Shown here: one piece after another, positions 62,018 through 64,000 of the stretch
Layout of the letters: every line of letters begins with the position of its first letter
Numbering within the stretch: the stretch's first letter is position 1
Assembly: GCF_003351045.1 (NCBI RefSeq)
Contig: NZ_QQZY01000003.1
Coordinates: 186,001 to 250,000 of the forward strand
Reading direction: 5' to 3'
Source: Gaiella occulta
GTDB taxonomy: Bacteria; Actinomycetota; Thermoleophilia; Gaiellales; Gaiellaceae
Length of the DNA stretch: 64,000 nt
Program-made: the position numbers and the translations under genes
Notes under the pieces: generated by a model
Seen by the model: the letters and a program-made list of their open reading frames with translations, nothing else
Told to the model about the DNA's origin: nothing
Databases searched by the model: none

Positions 62018-62734
62018 CTACGGGGTGGTCGTCCCGTCGGGACGTTGGCTACGGTCGTCGGGGGCTGCCGCACCCCATGGTGCCGAGAGGTACGCGACCG
62101 CATCGTCGAGCGCGATCACGTCGCCGTACTTGGCGTCGATGTCGAAGAGGTTCGCGTCGTGTGGTGCGCGGGCGCGGTCGCCGACCGCCTCGCGTACGAC
62201 GAGCGTCGGGAAGCCATGCTGGACGGAGTCGACGACGGAGGCGCGCACGCAGCCGCTCGTCGTTGCGCCGCAGATCACGACCGTGTCGACGCCGCGCCGG
62301 TGGAGGTCATCCGCGAGGTCGGTGCCGAAGAACGCGGAGGCGCCCTTCTTCGTCACCACCGGCTCGCCGTCGGCCGGCTCCAGTCGTGGGTCGACCTCGA
62401 CGAGCTCCGATCCGGCCGCCAGCACCGCGAGGCCCGGCGCCTTGCGCAGCCAGGCGAGCCGCTCCTCGTCGCCGGGGTCGTACGCGATCGTCGTGAAGAC
62501 GATCGGGCAGCCCCCGGCGCGCGCGGCGTCGACGAGGCTCTTCGCCGCCCCGACCTCGGACGTGAGATCGCTGCCGGTCGGGAACGCCGCCTCGGTGAAG
62601 CCGCGGCTGAGGTCGACGACGACGAGCGCGGGCCGCGGGCCGCGCTCGACCCTGGCGCCGAAGCCGGCCCGGGAATACACGCGGGCCGTCTCGTCACCCC
62701 GTTCGGCTGTCGTGTCGTCGAGGTTGTAAGTCAC
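62018..62734 (-). CDS. nicF: Isochorismatase-family amidase, probably maleamate amidohydrolase (NicF-like)
   Basis: A 238-residue cysteine amidohydrolase. The triad is Asp41 (LVVVDLSRGF), Lys129 (VTKKGASAF) and Cys162 (GATTSGCVRAS). The N-terminal GFGARVERGPRPAL is typical of the N-carbamoylsarcosine/maleamate amidase branch. It should release ammonia from maleamate to give maleate. It is the first gene of the operon. GTG 62734 is chosen because an upstream in-frame ATG (62773) falls inside the -35 box; the predicted transcript starts about 4 bases before the GTG, so it is nearly leaderless. Confidence 0.85.
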   Translation of the reverse strand: MTYNLDDTTAERGDETARVYSRAGFGARVERGPRPALVVVDLSRGFTEAAFPTGSDLTSEVGAAKSLVDAARAGGCPIVFTTIAYDPGDEERLAWLRKAPGLAVLAAGSELVEVDPRLEPADGEPVVTKKGASAFFGTDLADDLHRRGVDTVVICGATTSGCVRASVVDSVQHGFPTLVVREAVGDRARAPHDANLFDIDAKYGDVIALDDAVAYLSAPWGAAAPDDRSQRPDGTTTP

Positions 62735-62744
62735 TCTGCATTGT

Positions 62745-62773
62745 TGTATACACGCATCCAGTGGGGAGGTCAA
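62745..62773 (-). promoter_or_regulatory. Operon promoter with overlapping TGTATACA palindrome
   Basis: On the minus strand, TTGACC (62768-62773) and TATACA (62745-62750) are separated by 17 bases, the best vegetative promoter match I found in the window. The -10 box lies inside the perfect 8-base palindrome TGTATACA (62745-62752). This resembles the TTGTATACAA-type operators of FCD-domain GntR repressors. A bound repressor would cover the -10 box. No such regulator gene is in view; it may lie beyond the right edge. Confidence 0.65.
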
Positions 62774-62836
62774 ACGTCATACGAAGCACGACGGGCACGA
62801 GGCGAGCATGGACCGTCTCCGCCGTGCCTCCGCGCC

Positions 62837-62860
62837 GACCGGCTCTGGTCGCAGCCGGTC
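62837..62860 (+). repeat. Inverted repeat in the leader of the Amt-like gene
   Basis: GACCGGCT (62837-62844) and AGCCGGTC (62853-62860) form a perfect 8-base stem with an 8-base loop about 70 bases before the start codon. It may be an RNA hairpin or a regulator site in the 157-base divergent region, which holds nothing else recognisable besides the operon promoter. Confidence 0.4.
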
Positions 62861-62929
62861 GCCCAGTCACGAGAGACACGCCGCGAGCGGCCGCGGCACC
62901 CCTGACTCATGGGAGGAAGGACGAGGCCG

Positions 62930-64000
62930 ATGGCCACCTTTAAGGAGCAAGTCTCGCTCGATGTCTTCTATCTCGACCTGCTCTACGCGTTCGCCGCGAT
63001 GTGCGTCGTGCTCGTGGTGCTGGGCCTGTGCCTGGTCGACGGCGGGCTCGTGCGGGCGAAGAGCATGGTCGACACGTGGGTGCTGAAGATCGCAGCCGCC
63101 ATGGTGGGTGGGTTGACGACGATCTTCGTCGGCTACGCGATCTGGCAATGGTCGTTCAACACCGCCTTCGGCGTCCCGGGCCCGCTCGGGCAGGCGCTCA
63201 AGGACTGGTGGCTGTTCGGCAACAACATGACGGAGTTCGCGGGGAACCTCGACCCCAAGAAGGTCGTCGAGGCCGACGTGAACCAGGTGTTCGTCGTGTT
63301 CTTCATGACGTTCTCGATGGCGACCATGGCCCTGATCCACAGCGCCGTCGTCGAGCGCATCAAGGCGCTGCCGCTGCTCGTCACCGCCGCGATCGTCGGG
63401 ACGGTGCTGTCACCGCTCGCGGGCTACCTCGCCTGGGGACCGGTCAGCCCGCTCACGAACCGTGGCGTGCACGACTTCGACGGCGTCTTCCCGCTCTACA
63501 TCTTCGCCGGCACGGTGAGCCTCGTCTTCGCCTGGAGGGTCGGGCCGCGGCGGGGCGTCGGAGCAGGCGGGCAGCCGTCCGCCGTCGAGCGTCCGCCCGC
63601 GAACCTCGCCATGACGGGCGCCGGGATCCTGCTGATCATGTTCGCCCTGCCCTTCATCGCGCTCGGCTCGGGCTGGGTCTTCCCGGGCGGCGGCTACTTC
63701 GGCATCTCGATGACGACCAGCGGCATGGGCATCGTCATGATCAACGTCCTCACCGCGTTCCTCGCCGGCGGCCTCTCCGGCACGGTGATCGCCTACCGCG
63801 AGCGTCAGCCCGCCTGGGTCTTCCTCGGCCCGATCTCGGGAGCGATCCTCTGCGGTGCCCTGTTCGACGTCGCCAAGCCCTGGGTGATCCTGATCGTCGC
63901 CCTGTTCGGGCCCTTCGTGACCCTGCTCGGCCAGCGGGTGATGGTCGCGCTCGGGATCGACGACCCGAAGGTCGTCCCGCTCGCGCTGTTCAACGGCGTG
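62930..64000 (+). CDS. Divergent Amt/ammonium-transporter family protein, cut by the window edge
   Basis: The frame stays open for 357 codons to the window end. Multiple membrane helices and the landmarks DGGLVRAKSM (about 37-46), SAVVERIKALPLL, HDFDGVFPLYIFAG and LGIDDPKVVPLAL place it in the Amt family. The pore His pair of AmtB appears lost: Tyr190 occupies the place of His168 in the DFAGG-type motif, and Leu353 falls at the place of His318 in an ungapped reading after the DD pair. The Asp of the first motif (Asp182) is kept. GGGAGGAAGG lies 9 bases upstream. Transport of ammonium or of the pyridine substrate are both possible. Confidence 0.75.
   Translation, partial: MATFKEQVSLDVFYLDLLYAFAAMCVVLVVLGLCLVDGGLVRAKSMVDTWVLKIAAAMVGGLTTIFVGYAIWQWSFNTAFGVPGPLGQALKDWWLFGNNMTEFAGNLDPKKVVEADVNQVFVVFFMTFSMATMALIHSAVVERIKALPLLVTAAIVGTVLSPLAGYLAWGPVSPLTNRGVHDFDGVFPLYIFAGTVSLVFAWRVGPRRGVGAGGQPSAVERPPANLAMTGAGILLIMFALPFIALGSGWVFPGGGYFGISMTTSGMGIVMINVLTAFLAGGLSGTVIAYRERQPAWVFLGPISGAILCGALFDVAKPWVILIVALFGPFVTLLGQRVMVALGIDDPKVVPLALFNGV

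Noticed and set aside
49743-62734. Reading the operon as a classical nicotinate (nic) cluster
   Set aside because: The lower pathway fits, but no NicC-type flavin monooxygenase is present, while a dikinase and separate SRPBCC subunit are. 3-Hydroxypyridine explains the set better, though nicotinate is not formally excluded.

Overview
This is very GC-rich DNA that looks like a chromosomal segment of a free-living actinobacterial lineage. The gene order is most like deep-branching Actinobacteriota such as Thermoleophilia (Gaiellales or Solirubrobacterales). The clues are the blocks tilS-hpt-ftsH-folPBK-DUF2469-coaX, greA-lysS, clpC, radA-disA-carD-ispD-ispF and mutY/gltX/cysS/rlmB-NYN-sigH, together with frequent GTG starts and coding sequences that often overlap by 4 bases. 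I see no insertion sequence, CRISPR array, rRNA or tRNA. The phylum is inferred from synteny, not proven.

Layout. Positions 1-5.4 kb hold envelope and small metabolic genes: a thioesterase fragment cut by the left edge, an L,D-transpeptidase, a lipid kinase, a purine nucleoside phosphorylase, an acetyltransferase, a phosphatase and a lipoprotein. Positions 5.4-30 kb are a housekeeping block for tRNA modification, purine salvage, FtsH, folate, CoA, c-di-GMP, GreA, LysS, ClpC, RadA/DisA/CarD and the non-mevalonate isoprenoid genes. Positions 30-40.5 kb are an accessory carbohydrate locus. On the minus strand it has gntR, a binding protein, two permeases, an ABC ATPase, a GH4 glycosidase and a sugar kinase. 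Diverging from these are a SIS-domain protein, a Gfo/Idh/MocA oxidoreductase and a bicupin. Positions 40.5-42.8 kb hold a two-component system facing a small secreted protein. Positions 42.9-49.7 kb return to housekeeping: a SAM riboswitch with a homocysteine methyltransferase, mutY, a GST-like protein, an unusually short glutamyl-tRNA synthetase, cysS, rlmB, a NYN protein and a Spo0H-like sigma factor.

The most interesting region is 49.7-64 kb. Twelve minus-strand genes, nearly all joined by 4- or 8-base overlaps, run from one strong promoter at about 62.75 kb. They encode the lower maleamate pathway for pyridine-ring breakdown: NicX-like 2,5-dihydroxypyridine dioxygenase, NicD-like N-formylmaleamate deformylase, NicF-like amidase and NicE-like maleate isomerase. 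They also encode a three-subunit molybdenum hydroxylase with a separate SRPBCC subunit, a split phenylphosphate-synthase-like dikinase (one ATP-grasp protein and two His-domain paralogues) and an HD-domain protein. No NicC-type flavin monooxygenase is present. The set fits 3-hydroxypyridine rather than nicotinate as the substrate: activation by the dikinase, hydroxylation to 2,5-dihydroxypyridine, then ring opening to fumarate, formate and ammonium. A divergent Amt-family membrane protein lacking the usual pore histidines is transcribed away from the operon and runs off the right edge.

Regulation. About twenty genes have a TANNNT-like -10 element only 5-8 bases before the start codon and no Shine-Dalgarno sequence. 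This suggests widespread leaderless transcripts, and I used it to choose several starts. GC-rich hairpins without U-tracts lie after many stop codons.
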